Source of the DNA: JAGLQA01 sp023135565
GTDB taxonomy: Bacteria > Acidobacteriota > Aminicenantia > UBA2199
Direction of reading: 5' to 3'
Assembly: GCA_030639305.1 (NCBI GenBank)
Contig: DAOWCY010000206.1
Span: 1 to 12,655 of the forward strand
Length of the DNA: 12,655 bases
Both the position numbers and the translations under genes were made by a program. Within the stretch, counting starts at the first letter, position 1, and the number at the start of each line of letters is the position of its first letter. Below the pieces are notes generated by a model. It had not been told where the DNA came from, ran no database searches, and saw only the letters and a list, made by a program, of their open reading frames with translations. Of the stretch, positions 6,171 to 12,655 are shown piece after piece.

Positions 6171-6596
6171 ATGAAAAAACAGAAAAAACAAGACGAGATT
6201 TATCTTGACTTTGTAAGCGATTTGAAATTTACCGAATTCTGTGCGCTCGTTTTCAGTTATTTAAAAAATATATTAAATCTCGTAGACGACGATTTCTTCA
6301 AGTTAGAGATATCTCTCAGGGAAGTGATTAACAACGCTATTGTTCACGGTAACAAATCCGATATTAACAAACGGGTTTTCGTACATTTTGCCTGGGATAA
6401 ATCGTTTCTCAGGATGACCATAAAGGACGAAAATCCGAAAAAAGTCGATTTTGATGAAATCAACAAAAAATTGGCAGAGAATGACCTCCTGGCTTTCAAC
6501 GGCAGAGGTATTCTCATAATGAAAAGTTATATGGATAAGGTCGAGTTTATCCCCTCTGAGAACGGCACGGAAATTATAATGGAAAAAGCATTGTGA
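6171..6596 (+). CDS. RsbW-like HATPase (anti-sigma factor / serine kinase family)
   Basis: This cytoplasmic protein of 141 residues has the GHKL ATPase fold of RsbW/SpoIIAB-type regulators, which bind sigma factors or phosphorylate anti-sigma-factor antagonists. The N box is clear (SLREVINNAIVHGN, 48-61, with E51 and N55), as is the last lid motif (NGRGILIMKSYMD, 110-122). The middle G1 motif reads DENPKKVDF where the family usually has DxGxGFD. The missing glycines could weaken ATP binding or hydrolysis. No antagonist (STAS) or sigma gene is in the window. It follows the kinase gene by 30 nt but has its own extended -10 promoter. Its stop overlaps the GTG of tsaB by 4 nt. Control by the upstream kinase is inferred from position only. 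Confidence 0.8.
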   Translation: MKKQKKQDEIYLDFVSDLKFTEFCALVFSYLKNILNLVDDDFFKLEISLREVINNAIVHGNKSDINKRVFVHFAWDKSFLRMTIKDENPKKVDFDEINKKLAENDLLAFNGRGILIMKSYMDKVEFIPSENGTEIIMEKAL

Positions 6597-7333
6597 CCTA
6601 TATCCTTGCTTTAGACACCTCCTCGAAACAAGCTTCCATCACTCTTGCAAAAGGGGAAGAGACCCTGGCGGAATACAATTTTTCCGCCCACAATACCCTA
6701 TCGGCTGCGCTTGTCCCGGCAGTGGATTTTCTTTTAAAAAATGCGGGGTTAAAGTTGAGCGACATCCATGTGTTCGGCGTCGGCATCGGCCCCGGGGTTT
6801 TCACCGGCATCAGGGTGGGTCTGGCTACCCTTAAGGGGCTGAATTTTACGCTGCGCCGGCCGGTGGTGCCGGTGGTTACACTGCAGGCGCTGGCTTATAA
6901 ATATCTCTATCCCGGGATGGCAGCGGGAGCGTTTATTATTCCTCTTATCGACGCCAAAAGGGACGAGGTTTACCTAACGGTTTACCATGTTACCCGGCAG
7001 GGTCTAAAAGAGGAAGTCTCCCCCCGGCTGATTCACATCGAAGAGCTAAAGAGGGAATTAGAGTCTCACGGCGCAGTCCCTTTTTATTTTGTAGGCAGCG
7101 GCGCCGGGGCCCACAAAGCGCAGATCGAAGAAAACTTCAAAGCAGGGAAAATCTTGCAGCGTTCTCCTTTTCTATCTGCTGAAATTGCCCGGATAGCTTA
7201 TGAAGCCTATTTAAAGAAAGACTATATTACCGATTTGCAAGAATTGCTGCCTCTCTATATAAGAAAGCCCGATGCAGAACAAAAAGCCCACTCTTTGGAG
7301 AAGAAAGATCGGGATAAAAATAAGGCAAGCTGA
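6593..7333 (+). CDS. tsaB: tRNA threonylcarbamoyladenosine biosynthesis protein TsaB
   Basis: TsaB is the non-catalytic partner of TsaD in making t6A37 on ANN-reading tRNAs. This 246-residue product shows the ASKHA-type N-terminus (ILALDTSSKQASITL, 4-18), the signature GIGPGVFTGIRVGLATLKGL (64-83), where a Ser is usual at the Val, and DAKRDEVYLTVY (120-131). The ending LPLYIRKPDAE is typical of the family. A further ~15-residue lysine-rich tail is simply the region overlapping rimI. The start is GTG at 6593, within the stop of the RsbW-like gene (GTGA), so translation is coupled. No tsaD is seen here. Confidence is high. Confidence 0.93.
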   Translation: MTYILALDTSSKQASITLAKGEETLAEYNFSAHNTLSAALVPAVDFLLKNAGLKLSDIHVFGVGIGPGVFTGIRVGLATLKGLNFTLRRPVVPVVTLQALAYKYLYPGMAAGAFIIPLIDAKRDEVYLTVYHVTRQGLKEEVSPRLIHIEELKRELESHGAVPFYFVGSGAGAHKAQIEENFKAGKILQRSPFLSAEIARIAYEAYLKKDYITDLQELLPLYIRKPDAEQKAHSLEKKDRDKNKAS

Positions 7334-7775
7334 AAGCGCTGACATCGACGCGATTTATCGAATCGAACAGGAGCAATTTTTAAAGCCCTGGAAGAAGGAT
7401 TATTTTACCGCTGAGCTTTCGCATGATCTTTCTTTTTTTTATGCGGCTCAGGACGTAGAATCGGGAGACATCCTGGGTTATATGATTTGTTGGATAATCG
7501 AAGAGACCATGGAGACTCATAATATAGCTGTTAAAGGCGAACATAAAAGACAGGGGATCGGATCGCGGTTGATGGATTTTATGTTGGCAAAGGCTGCTGA
7601 AGAGGGAGTGCAGGAGATATTTTTAGAAGTAAGGAAAACGAACATCGAGGCAGCGGGGTTTTATGAAAAATACGATTTCAAACGAATCGGTTGTAGGGAG
7701 AGATATTACAGTGACCCGGTGGATGATGCGTTGGTTTATGCTTTGTATCTACGTCACCCCAAATCCACCACCTAA
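7272..7775 (+). CDS. rimI: ribosomal-protein S18 alanine N-acetyltransferase (RimI)
   Basis: This 167-residue GNAT acetyltransferase probably modifies the N-terminal alanine of ribosomal protein S18. The acetyl-CoA pyrophosphate loop is HKRQGIGSRLMDFML (91-105). The family C-terminus is intact: IFLEVRKTNIEAAGFYEKYD (116-135), then KRIGCRERYY. The usual GF after the Tyr-containing segment reads DF. The gene overlaps tsaB by 62 nt, a common tsaB-rimI pairing. The exact start is unsure: ATG 7272 gives about 14 extra residues before the first conserved strand (IKIRQAESADI), and there is no in-frame ATG, GTG or TTG between it and that strand. GGAG at 7297-7300 is too far upstream for an ordinary start. 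The real initiation codon may be ATC/ATA, or the extension may be genuine. Confidence 0.88.
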   Translation: MQNKKPTLWRRKIGIKIRQAESADIDAIYRIEQEQFLKPWKKDYFTAELSHDLSFFYAAQDVESGDILGYMICWIIEETMETHNIAVKGEHKRQGIGSRLMDFMLAKAAEEGVQEIFLEVRKTNIEAAGFYEKYDFKRIGCRERYYSDPVDDALVYALYLRHPKSTT

Positions 7776-7853
7776 TAACGGGCGGCTGTGCGCCCCCAAA
7801 GGTTTACGGGAAACCGGCGAGGCGTTCTTGCCTTCGGCGACCCTGCCGGGGGC

Positions 7854-7887
7854 CAAACTTTTGTAAAAGTTTGAACAAAACTTTTGT
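7854..7887. terminator. hairpins at the convergent rimI/mce junction
   Basis: CAAACTTTT (7854-7862) and AAAAGTTTG (7865-7873) pair over 9 bp. A second dyad ACAAAA-C-TTTTGT spans 7875-7887. The decamer AAACTTTTGT appears in both (7855-7864, 7878-7887). Upstream, from about 7790 to 7850, GC-rich imperfect dyads (GGCGAGGCG against GCCTTCGGCG) form a longer structure. Position between convergent genes suggests a bidirectional terminator. The structure may belong to a dispersed palindromic repeat. Confidence 0.5.
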
Positions 7888-7903
7888 CGAGGCGCAGGGC
7901 ACC

Positions 7904-8323
7904 TTATTCGGACTCTTCAGCCTGTCGGGGCTCCTTTAATTCGAATAGGACGCCGGCAAAACTTTTCGGATGCGCAAATACGATCTTCGCCCCTCCAGCG
8001 CCAATCTTCGGCTCCCTGTCGATCATACGCACACCCTTGCTTTCAAAATCCGCTGCCTGGGCCGATATATCATCTACCTCGAAAGCTATATGATGAATAC
8101 CGGCACCACGCTTTGCTATAAATTTCGCTGCGGGGGAATCCTCAGACGTGGGAGCAGTCAACTCGATATGCATTTCCCCGACTTTGAAAAATGCTACCTT
8201 TACTTTCTGCCCGGCCACCTCTTCAACACCATGAAATTCTAAACCGAGGACATCACGGTACATTGCAATGGCTTCATCTAAATTATCTACTGCTACAGCA
8301 ATATGATCGATCTTCTTAATCAT
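7904..8323 (-). CDS. mce: methylmalonyl-CoA epimerase
   Basis: This 139-residue glyoxalase-fold enzyme interconverts (R)- and (S)-methylmalonyl-CoA, the step before or after methylmalonyl-CoA mutase in propionate metabolism. The vicinal-oxygen-chelate repeats are evident: IDHIAVAVDNLDEAIAMYRD (5-24) and IHHIAFEVDDI (76-86). Likely metal ligands are H7, E54 (in MHIELTAP, where some members have Gln), H78 and E128 in VLFELKEP. Length is typical. An in-frame ATG at 8335 adds four residues, but ATGGAGG there is the ribosome-binding sequence of the ATG at 8323 (GGAGG at 8329-8333, 5-nt spacing), so 8323 is chosen. The gene lies 62 nt downstream of the response-regulator operon on the same strand, with a hairpin in between. 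A functional link to the sensor is not evident. Confidence 0.92.
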   Translation of the reverse strand: MIKKIDHIAVAVDNLDEAIAMYRDVLGLEFHGVEEVAGQKVKVAFFKVGEMHIELTAPTSEDSPAAKFIAKRGAGIHHIAFEVDDISAQAADFESKGVRMIDREPKIGAGGAKIVFAHPKSFAGVLFELKEPRQAEESE

Positions 8324-8357
8324 TTTTTCCTCCATAAAAACAGTATTATTATGTGCT

Positions 8358-8378
8358 CGCAGGGGCGAAGAGCCTGCG
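8358..8378 (-). terminator. hairpin between the regulator operon and mce
   Basis: CGCAGG (8358-8363) and CCTGCG (8373-8378) pair around a 9-nt loop. It begins 8 nt after the stop of the second regulator gene. The sequence that follows on the minus strand is AGCACATAATAA, not a U-run, so it may attenuate rather than fully terminate transcription into mce. Confidence 0.35.
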
Positions 8379-8385
8379 CCCGAAA

Positions 8386-9453
8386 TTAAATTATCTTCTT
8401 CTCCATCAATGTCAATATGGCTTTCGACCGGCTGTTCACACCCAATTTCTTAAATATCCGGTTCAAATGCGTCTTGACGGTCTTTTCGCTAATCTCTAAC
8501 TTCTCCGCTATCTCCCTGTTCTTCAAACCGCGGGACATGATTTTTAATATCTCTATCTCCCTACCGGTGAGGTCGATCAACTTCTTGGCTTTGAACAAAC
8601 CGGCGGTATTATCTTCCGCCAGGTTCTGCAAAGATAAATTAACCACCCGCTGATCAACCAAAAATCCACCGCTTTGCACATGCTGTAACCCGTCTTCCAG
8701 CTTCTTGGAACTGAGCAGCCGGGACGCAAATCCTTTTACCCCAAGCTTTAAAAATTCAACTTTCTCTTTGTTGGAATAATTCTCGTTGATTACCACCGGC
8801 TTGATGCCGGGGAAAAAACGAAAGATTTCGGCAAAAAAAGCGGGAGATTCTTTGGGATTCTTCAGGTTGCAGCTAGCGCAGACCAAAGCGATGTCGGTTT
8901 CCCGGCTGTCATAGGTTTTCATTTTCGCCTGCTCGATGTTGGGAAAGGTCTTCACTAAACGGAAAACCGGGCTGTTCTCGGACATGTTTTCCAGCCTCTC
9001 TTTGATAAGCGAGTGATCGCAAAACAAAAACACGGTGATGCCGTCGAAATTAGTTTTTTTTGGACTGCTATCTTTTTCTTTTTCGGCAATGGCTTTTCTT
9101 ATGGTGCCCATGATTTTTTCGTTGGAGGAGCCTTTCGACAAATAATCGAATACGCCGATTTTCATGGCTTCCACCGCGGTGTCAAAGGAAGGATAACCGG
9201 TCAATATGATAATTTTTACTTTATCGTCTATATTTTTTATCTTTTGGGAAATATTTAAACCGTTCTCTTTGATCATTCTCAGGTCTACCAGGGCCACATC
9301 TATTTTTTTGCTTTTGACTACATTTAAAGCGCTGTCTTTATCGAGAGCTGTTTCAGTCCGGAAACCTTCGTTGCGAAGCCAGATTCTCAGGCTTTTTAAC
9401 ACCTGTTCATCGTCGTCTACCACTAATATAGTATAACTTGTTTCACTATCCAT
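8386..9453 (-). CDS. response regulator: receiver, pseudo-receiver and LuxR HTH (copy A)
   Basis: The 355-residue product has three parts. Residues 7-123 are a canonical receiver with D13/D14, phosphoacceptor D57, T85 and K107. Residues 138-262 are a second receiver-like fold whose active site is degraded. The segment aligned with the phosphoacceptor reads DIALVCASCNL, with C192 and C195, the Thr position reads INENYS, and the Lys region reads GFASR. Residues 293-352 are a LuxR/NarL helix-turn-helix (LTGREIEILKIMSRGLKNRE, then KTVKTHLNRIFKKL). The second receiver plus HTH alone looks like an ordinary NarL-type regulator, so the canonical receiver is an N-terminal addition. GTG at 9459 is in frame, but GAGG at 9461-9464 is 7 nt before ATG 9453. 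The gene starts 2 nt after the kinase stop. Confidence 0.9.
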   Translation of the reverse strand: MDSETSYTILVVDDDEQVLKSLRIWLRNEGFRTETALDKDSALNVVKSKKIDVALVDLRMIKENGLNISQKIKNIDDKVKIIILTGYPSFDTAVEAMKIGVFDYLSKGSSNEKIMGTIRKAIAEKEKDSSPKKTNFDGITVFLFCDHSLIKERLENMSENSPVFRLVKTFPNIEQAKMKTYDSRETDIALVCASCNLKNPKESPAFFAEIFRFFPGIKPVVINENYSNKEKVEFLKLGVKGFASRLLSSKKLEDGLQHVQSGGFLVDQRVVNLSLQNLAEDNTAGLFKAKKLIDLTGREIEILKIMSRGLKNREIAEKLEISEKTVKTHLNRIFKKLGVNSRSKAILTLMEKKII

Positions 9454-9455
9454 TA

Positions 9456-11219
9456 TCACACCTCTTTGTTTTTACTGGCCGGGAGCCTTATAATAAAATG
9501 AGCTCCTGCCCTGTACCCATCGTTTATAACGATAGACCCTTTGTGGATGTTGACTATCTTGTAAGCGATATACAGGCCCAGTCCCACACCGTTGTCTTCC
9601 TTGGTGGTGACAAAAGGCTCGAATACGGAACCCCTGACTGCCGGAGATAGTCCGGGCCCATTATCTATGAAATGCACTTCGACGATCTCTTTGTCCGCGG
9701 CATGCTGCACCCTTATTTCGATCTTACCATGTTCGTTCACGTTTTCCACGGCTTCCGCGGCATTGGATAAGAAGTTTATAAACACTTCTTCTAATTTTAT
9801 GGGAGAGCCGTATACGAAACAACCGCCCGATAAATTCTTTTCCACCTGTACGGTTTGCAGCTTTTTGCCCCATTTCAGCACTTCTAAAGACTTATTTATA
9901 AGCTCTTTTACATCTAAGTCGGTATACTTCTCCTTGTCCATGCGGTGGAAATCCAACAGCACCGATATAATATTCCTGATGCGGTCTATCTCCGATTCGG
10001 AAATATCGAATGCTTCATGGAGCAGCTCGGTCTTATTTATTACGTTCTTTTTGATCACCTGGACGCAGTTGCTGATAGCCAGCAGGGGGTTGTTGATCTC
10101 ATGGGCGATATTGGAGGTGAGGCGGCCAATGGAAGCCAGCTTGCCCTGGGTAAGCATGGCTTTTTCCATATTCTGCCTGAATATTTTTTCATTTTCAAGT
10201 TTATCTAAGGTAGCGTTCAGGTCCATGATCAATTGGGAGATTTCGTCTTTCTCAGCAGGGCCTTTATCGATGCGGGTGGAGAGGTCGTCCAGGCCCTCTA
10301 TTTTGTTCATGGCCGTGGAGATTTTACGCATCCGCCCGATCATGAACTTATCGATGTAGCGGTAAAGCATCAGACCGAGCAAAATCATAGTGAATAATAT
10401 GATAGACAGAAAGGAAAAGGTATGCCTGTCCAATACCCTGAATATGGAACTGTCCGATACGCCGCGTAAGAGCATAACCGGTTCTCCGCAGAGACATTTT
10501 ATGGGGTGAAAAGTTAGCAGCTTGTCCTCTTCCTCCTGGAAACAAAACTTCTTCCCCTTGATGGGACAGGTACAAAAAGCATCGATCTGCTTGCTGTCGG
10601 TGAGGAAAATGTCCATTTTGTCCATGGTATACCGGGAGATGCGGTCGATCATGCGCCGGTCTAAAAATTTACCCAACACCAATATGCCGGGGATAGGGGC
10701 GTTCCTGGGCCTGGGGACGATGGGATTGGCAACGATCAAAAGGGGTTCGTAAGCGGTTTTAATGATCCCTTTAATAGAGATGGGTTTCTTTAATATGGTC
10801 TCTAATACTTTTTTAATCCGCCTGTCTATTTGCAGGTTGGAGTAAGAAATATCTTCCTTCTCCAACCGGAAAGCGCGGTGAAAAATCACTTTGCCGTGGT
10901 GATCCACCACCAGGACAAAATCCAACTGGTCGCCGAGAAAGATCCCTTCATCGAAACCGTCTTTTTCGAATTCTTCGGTAGGCTGCTCCACATATTCCGC
11001 CATGCTGTCCCAATCGGACCAATCGTTGCAGAGTATTTTAATATGTTGTTTCTCTAAATCCAAAGCCCGCTTCACTTTTTCGCGCAAATTTTCAACGTAA
11101 CCGAGTTTCTTTTCTTTCAGCGGCGGCAGGATAAATACATTAAAACTGGTTAAAAAAGCGAGTACTAAGAACGTGATTGTCACCAGTAAAATCAGGATAA
11201 GTTTTTTTTTCAGGCTCAT
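9456..11219 (-). CDS. membrane CHASE4-type sensor histidine kinase
   Basis: The 587-residue sensor has an N-terminal membrane helix (7-30), an extracytoplasmic domain (about 31-268), a second membrane helix (269-287), a HAMP linker (288-340), a dimerisation domain with H373 in SNIAHEINNPLLAI, and a GHKL ATPase (N box 482-489, DNGPG 519-523, GVGLGLY 544-550). NDWSDWDSMAEYV (65-77) and FVLVVDHHGKVIFHRAF (101-117) match the CHASE4 sensor pattern. Unusual here are five cysteines late in the sensor domain: C216, C218, C226, C242 and C244 (FCTCP, KFCF, KCLCGEP), plus C64. They could form disulfides or bind a metal or cofactor. The ATG overlaps the stop of the upstream regulator by 4 nt, has no ribosome-binding sequence, and is probably coupled. 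It presumably phosphorylates both flanking regulators. Confidence 0.94.
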   Translation of the reverse strand: MSLKKKLILILLVTITFLVLAFLTSFNVFILPPLKEKKLGYVENLREKVKRALDLEKQHIKILCNDWSDWDSMAEYVEQPTEEFEKDGFDEGIFLGDQLDFVLVVDHHGKVIFHRAFRLEKEDISYSNLQIDRRIKKVLETILKKPISIKGIIKTAYEPLLIVANPIVPRPRNAPIPGILVLGKFLDRRMIDRISRYTMDKMDIFLTDSKQIDAFCTCPIKGKKFCFQEEEDKLLTFHPIKCLCGEPVMLLRGVSDSSIFRVLDRHTFSFLSIILFTMILLGLMLYRYIDKFMIGRMRKISTAMNKIEGLDDLSTRIDKGPAEKDEISQLIMDLNATLDKLENEKIFRQNMEKAMLTQGKLASIGRLTSNIAHEINNPLLAISNCVQVIKKNVINKTELLHEAFDISESEIDRIRNIISVLLDFHRMDKEKYTDLDVKELINKSLEVLKWGKKLQTVQVEKNLSGGCFVYGSPIKLEEVFINFLSNAAEAVENVNEHGKIEIRVQHAADKEIVEVHFIDNGPGLSPAVRGSVFEPFVTTKEDNGVGLGLYIAYKIVNIHKGSIVINDGYRAGAHFIIRLPASKNKEV

Positions 11220-12307
11220 ACATTCGTTTTGTTTTCTATCGTAAATAAGTTTTGCTCGATTGCCGTTAGTATCGCTTGTGTCCGGTTGTGGACCGCCATC
11301 TTTCTAAAAATGTGGTTCACATGGGTTTTCACGGTTTTTTCGCTGATATGGAGTTCCTCGGCGATCCGGATGTTTTTAAGCCCGGAGACGATGCTGCCGA
11401 GAATTTCTAATTCTCTTCCCGTCAGGCCGAAGTTCTCGGGTTTTCTCCGCTGCGTTGAATTATAATCGATCATATGCTGTAAATCTTCGTTTGTGGTTCT
11501 TTTATTCACCCATACTTCGCCATCTTTTACACGCCATAAGGCTGTTCCCAGCACTTTGGAACTCAAATCCCGGGAGGAGAATCCCTTCACCCCTAATTTG
11601 AGCAATTCCACTTTCTCTTTATCCGAGAAGTTCTCATTGATAATCACCTGTTTGCTGCCCGGGAGGTATTCGTACAGTTGGGGAAGTAAAATATATGCGT
11701 CTTTCAGTTTTTCTAAGCAGCAGCCAGCGCAGATTAGGAGCACATCGACATCTCCGGCAAAGGCTTTGACCTCGGCATATTCGGCCGGGGAAAAAGCCCT
11801 CACCAATTTAAAACCGTAATTGCTGCGGGTAAAATCCCGCAGTCTTTCCCTGATAAGCGAATGGTCGCAGATCACCGCCAGGCTTACTATGTTTTTGGTG
11901 GCGCTGCGTTTTTCTCTTGTTTTTTTTTCTTCTTCCCGTTCTTTCAGCGCTGAATTCAGGATTTCCAGGATTTTATCATTGGGGGTGCCTTTGGAGATGT
12001 AGTCGAAAATCCCCGATTTCATGGCGTCTACGGCGGATTCATAAGAGGGGAAACCGGTAAGGATTATGATTCTTATATCTTCGTCTATCTGTTTCAATTT
12101 TTTTGCCAGGGCGATGCCGTCTTCTTTGCTCATGCGGTAATCCACTAAGGCGGCGTCGATTTTGCCGCTTTTTACCACTTTTTGCGCTTCGCTGCTGCCC
12201 GGCGCGGTGCTCACCTCGAAGCCCTCTCCTTTCAGCCACATGGATAGGCTTTTTAATACTTTTGTGTCGTCATCTACGATCAACACATTCGGCTTTGTTA
12301 TAAGCAT
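11216..12307 (-). CDS. response regulator: receiver, pseudo-receiver and LuxR HTH (copy B)
   Basis: This 363-residue product is a paralogue of the regulator downstream of the kinase, colinear over its length. The receiver (6-122) has D12/D13, phosphoacceptor D56, T84 and K106. The degenerate receiver (140-265) keeps CDHSLIRERL and VIINENFSDKEKVELLKLGV, which closely match copy A. Its phosphoacceptor region is DVLLICAGCCLEK, with C193, C196 and C197. The LuxR HTH at about 294-352 (LTGRELEILGSIVSGLKNIR, then KTVKTHVNHIFRKM) also matches. Strongest identity lies in these motifs, so the pair arose by duplication. ATG 12307 is chosen over ATG 12334, because GAGG at 12315-12318 precedes it by 7 nt and nothing suitable precedes the other. 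It is first in the operon and overlaps the sensor gene by 4 nt. Confidence 0.9.
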   Translation of the reverse strand: MLITKPNVLIVDDDTKVLKSLSMWLKGEGFEVSTAPGSSEAQKVVKSGKIDAALVDYRMSKEDGIALAKKLKQIDEDIRIIILTGFPSYESAVDAMKSGIFDYISKGTPNDKILEILNSALKEREEEKKTREKRSATKNIVSLAVICDHSLIRERLRDFTRSNYGFKLVRAFSPAEYAEVKAFAGDVDVLLICAGCCLEKLKDAYILLPQLYEYLPGSKQVIINENFSDKEKVELLKLGVKGFSSRDLSSKVLGTALWRVKDGEVWVNKRTTNEDLQHMIDYNSTQRRKPENFGLTGRELEILGSIVSGLKNIRIAEELHISEKTVKTHVNHIFRKMAVHNRTQAILTAIEQNLFTIENKTNV

Positions 12308-12439
12308 TGGTCTGCCTCTCTTTTTTTCTACCATTACATGGCGTTAATGAACAACATCTTCCAGATTTTTTTGCCGTCACTTCGGGCGGCTTTGCTTCTA
12401 AAGAGTAATCTCAAAAAACGCTAAACATATTAACTATAT

Positions 12440-12448
12440 ATTATAACA
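12440..12448 (-). promoter_or_regulatory. extended -10 promoter of the two-component operon
   Basis: On the minus strand TGTTATAAT (12448-12440) is an extended -10 element in the T-rich region upstream of the first regulator gene. No good -35 lies 17 nt upstream, which is normal for extended -10 promoters. The predicted start is near 12433, leaving a leader of about 125 nt that includes a weak hairpin (GCCGCCCGAAGTGACGGC, near 12376-12393). Confidence 0.5.
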
Positions 12449-12579
12449 TGATTTTAGCAAAAACCTGAATTTTTTTTTTTATTCGGCAAAAAAAACACAA
12501 CCACAGTGGAAATATATAGGGAGATTTTGGGGACAGGATAATAAATAACCCGTGCCACGGGGCCCACGCGGGGGGGCAA

Positions 12580-12655
12580 AATTTTTTAGGGATTTCTTTT
12601 CCTTCCAGTTCTTGTTCTATCAGGACTTTCTTATCTATAATGGCTTCGCTGAAAA
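12580..12655 (-). CDS. possible C-terminal fragment of a gene entering from beyond the window
   Basis: On the minus strand one frame beginning at 12653 is open, and its first residues (SEAIIDKKVLIEQELEGKEI) have a natural amphipathic, helical composition and reasonable codons. The frame stays open to 12441, but from about 12577 on it runs through the G7 tract, the dyad and the A/T homopolymers, where the composition becomes unnatural. The real gene may end or be frameshifted near the C7 run. I do not recognise the protein. Confidence 0.28.

Larger units (their letters stand above)
12335..12655. other. non-coding region upstream of the two-component operon
   Basis: Beyond the operon leader, this stretch holds an AT-rich tract with the extended -10 promoter, an A/T-homopolymer stretch (T11 ending at 12480, A8 at 12488-12495) and a structured patch at 12531-12577. 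That patch contains GGGGACAGGATAATAAATAA, then the dyad CCCGTG-C-CACGGG (12549-12561), then a G7 run at 12570-12576. The GGGGACAGGATA motif resembles sequence seen near REP-associated (Y1-type) transposases, but no such gene is visible here, so that link is a memory-based guess. Confidence 0.4.

Noticed and set aside
7663..7866. Forward open frame overlapping the rimI end and the hairpin region
   Set aside because: It reads through rimI in another frame and then repeat DNA, and has no start signal.
9592..10359. Long open frame antisense to the histidine kinase
   Set aside because: The opposite strand encodes a complete kinase with all motifs. The antisense product is Ser/Phe-rich with no recognisable domain.
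1..12655. tRNA or rRNA genes
   Set aside because: No cloverleaf with TTCNANNC-type T-arm or CCA end, and no rRNA-like conserved segments, were found by eye. The gaps are short and filled with palindromes and promoters.

Overview
The window looks like chromosomal DNA from an uncultured Gram-negative bacterium. GC content is moderate. Visible signs are sigma70-type promoters (TTGACA/TATAAT-like boxes), a RodZ-type cell-shape protein, a methylmalonyl-CoA epimerase, a TsaB-RimI pair, a large two-component cassette, and several AT/GC-rich palindromic intergenic repeats. The mix resembles Desulfobacterota or candidate phyla such as Omnitrophota or Aminicenantota. That placement is inference only: no rRNA or other phylogenetic marker is present.

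Layout. (1) 1-1667: a repeat-rich leader, a near-consensus promoter and pepD, an M20-family dipeptidase. (2) 1704-1893: a ~190-nt imperfect palindrome between convergent transcription units. (3) 3685-1893, minus strand: a rodZ-like gene overlapping by 4 nt a gene for an unrecognised 352-residue helical-repeat protein. (4) 3832-4469, plus strand: a vapBC-type toxin-antitoxin module behind a promoter with three copies of a 9-nt box. (5) 4483-6140: a serine/threonine kinase with an N-terminal pseudo-receiver. Its reading frame breaks at an A8 run inside a duplicated segment, and the true C-terminal domain lies in the -1 frame. (6) 6171-7775: an RsbW-like HATPase, tsaB and rimI, linked by overlaps. 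(7) 7776-7903: a hairpin-rich convergent junction. (8) 12307-7904, minus strand: response regulator - CHASE4 histidine kinase - paralogous response regulator in a tightly coupled operon, followed by mce. (9) 12308-12655: the operon leader and promoter, then a structured GC-rich patch and perhaps the tail of another gene.

How the genes may work together. Two signalling blocks stand out. In the first, a kinase with a vestigial receiver is followed by an RsbW-like ATPase, which suggests control of a partner-switching or anti-sigma pathway. Kinase output could be tuned by the A8 slippery site or by recombination between 25-nt direct repeats. In the second, one membrane sensor lies between two paralogous regulators, each with a canonical receiver, a degenerate receiver and a LuxR-type DNA-binding domain. 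The degenerate receivers carry a CxxC motif near the place of the phosphoacceptor aspartate, and the sensor has a cysteine cluster in its extracytoplasmic region. Together these raise the possibility of a combined phosphorylation and thiol/metal-responsive system. The metabolic and housekeeping genes (pepD, tsaB, rimI, mce) are conventional.
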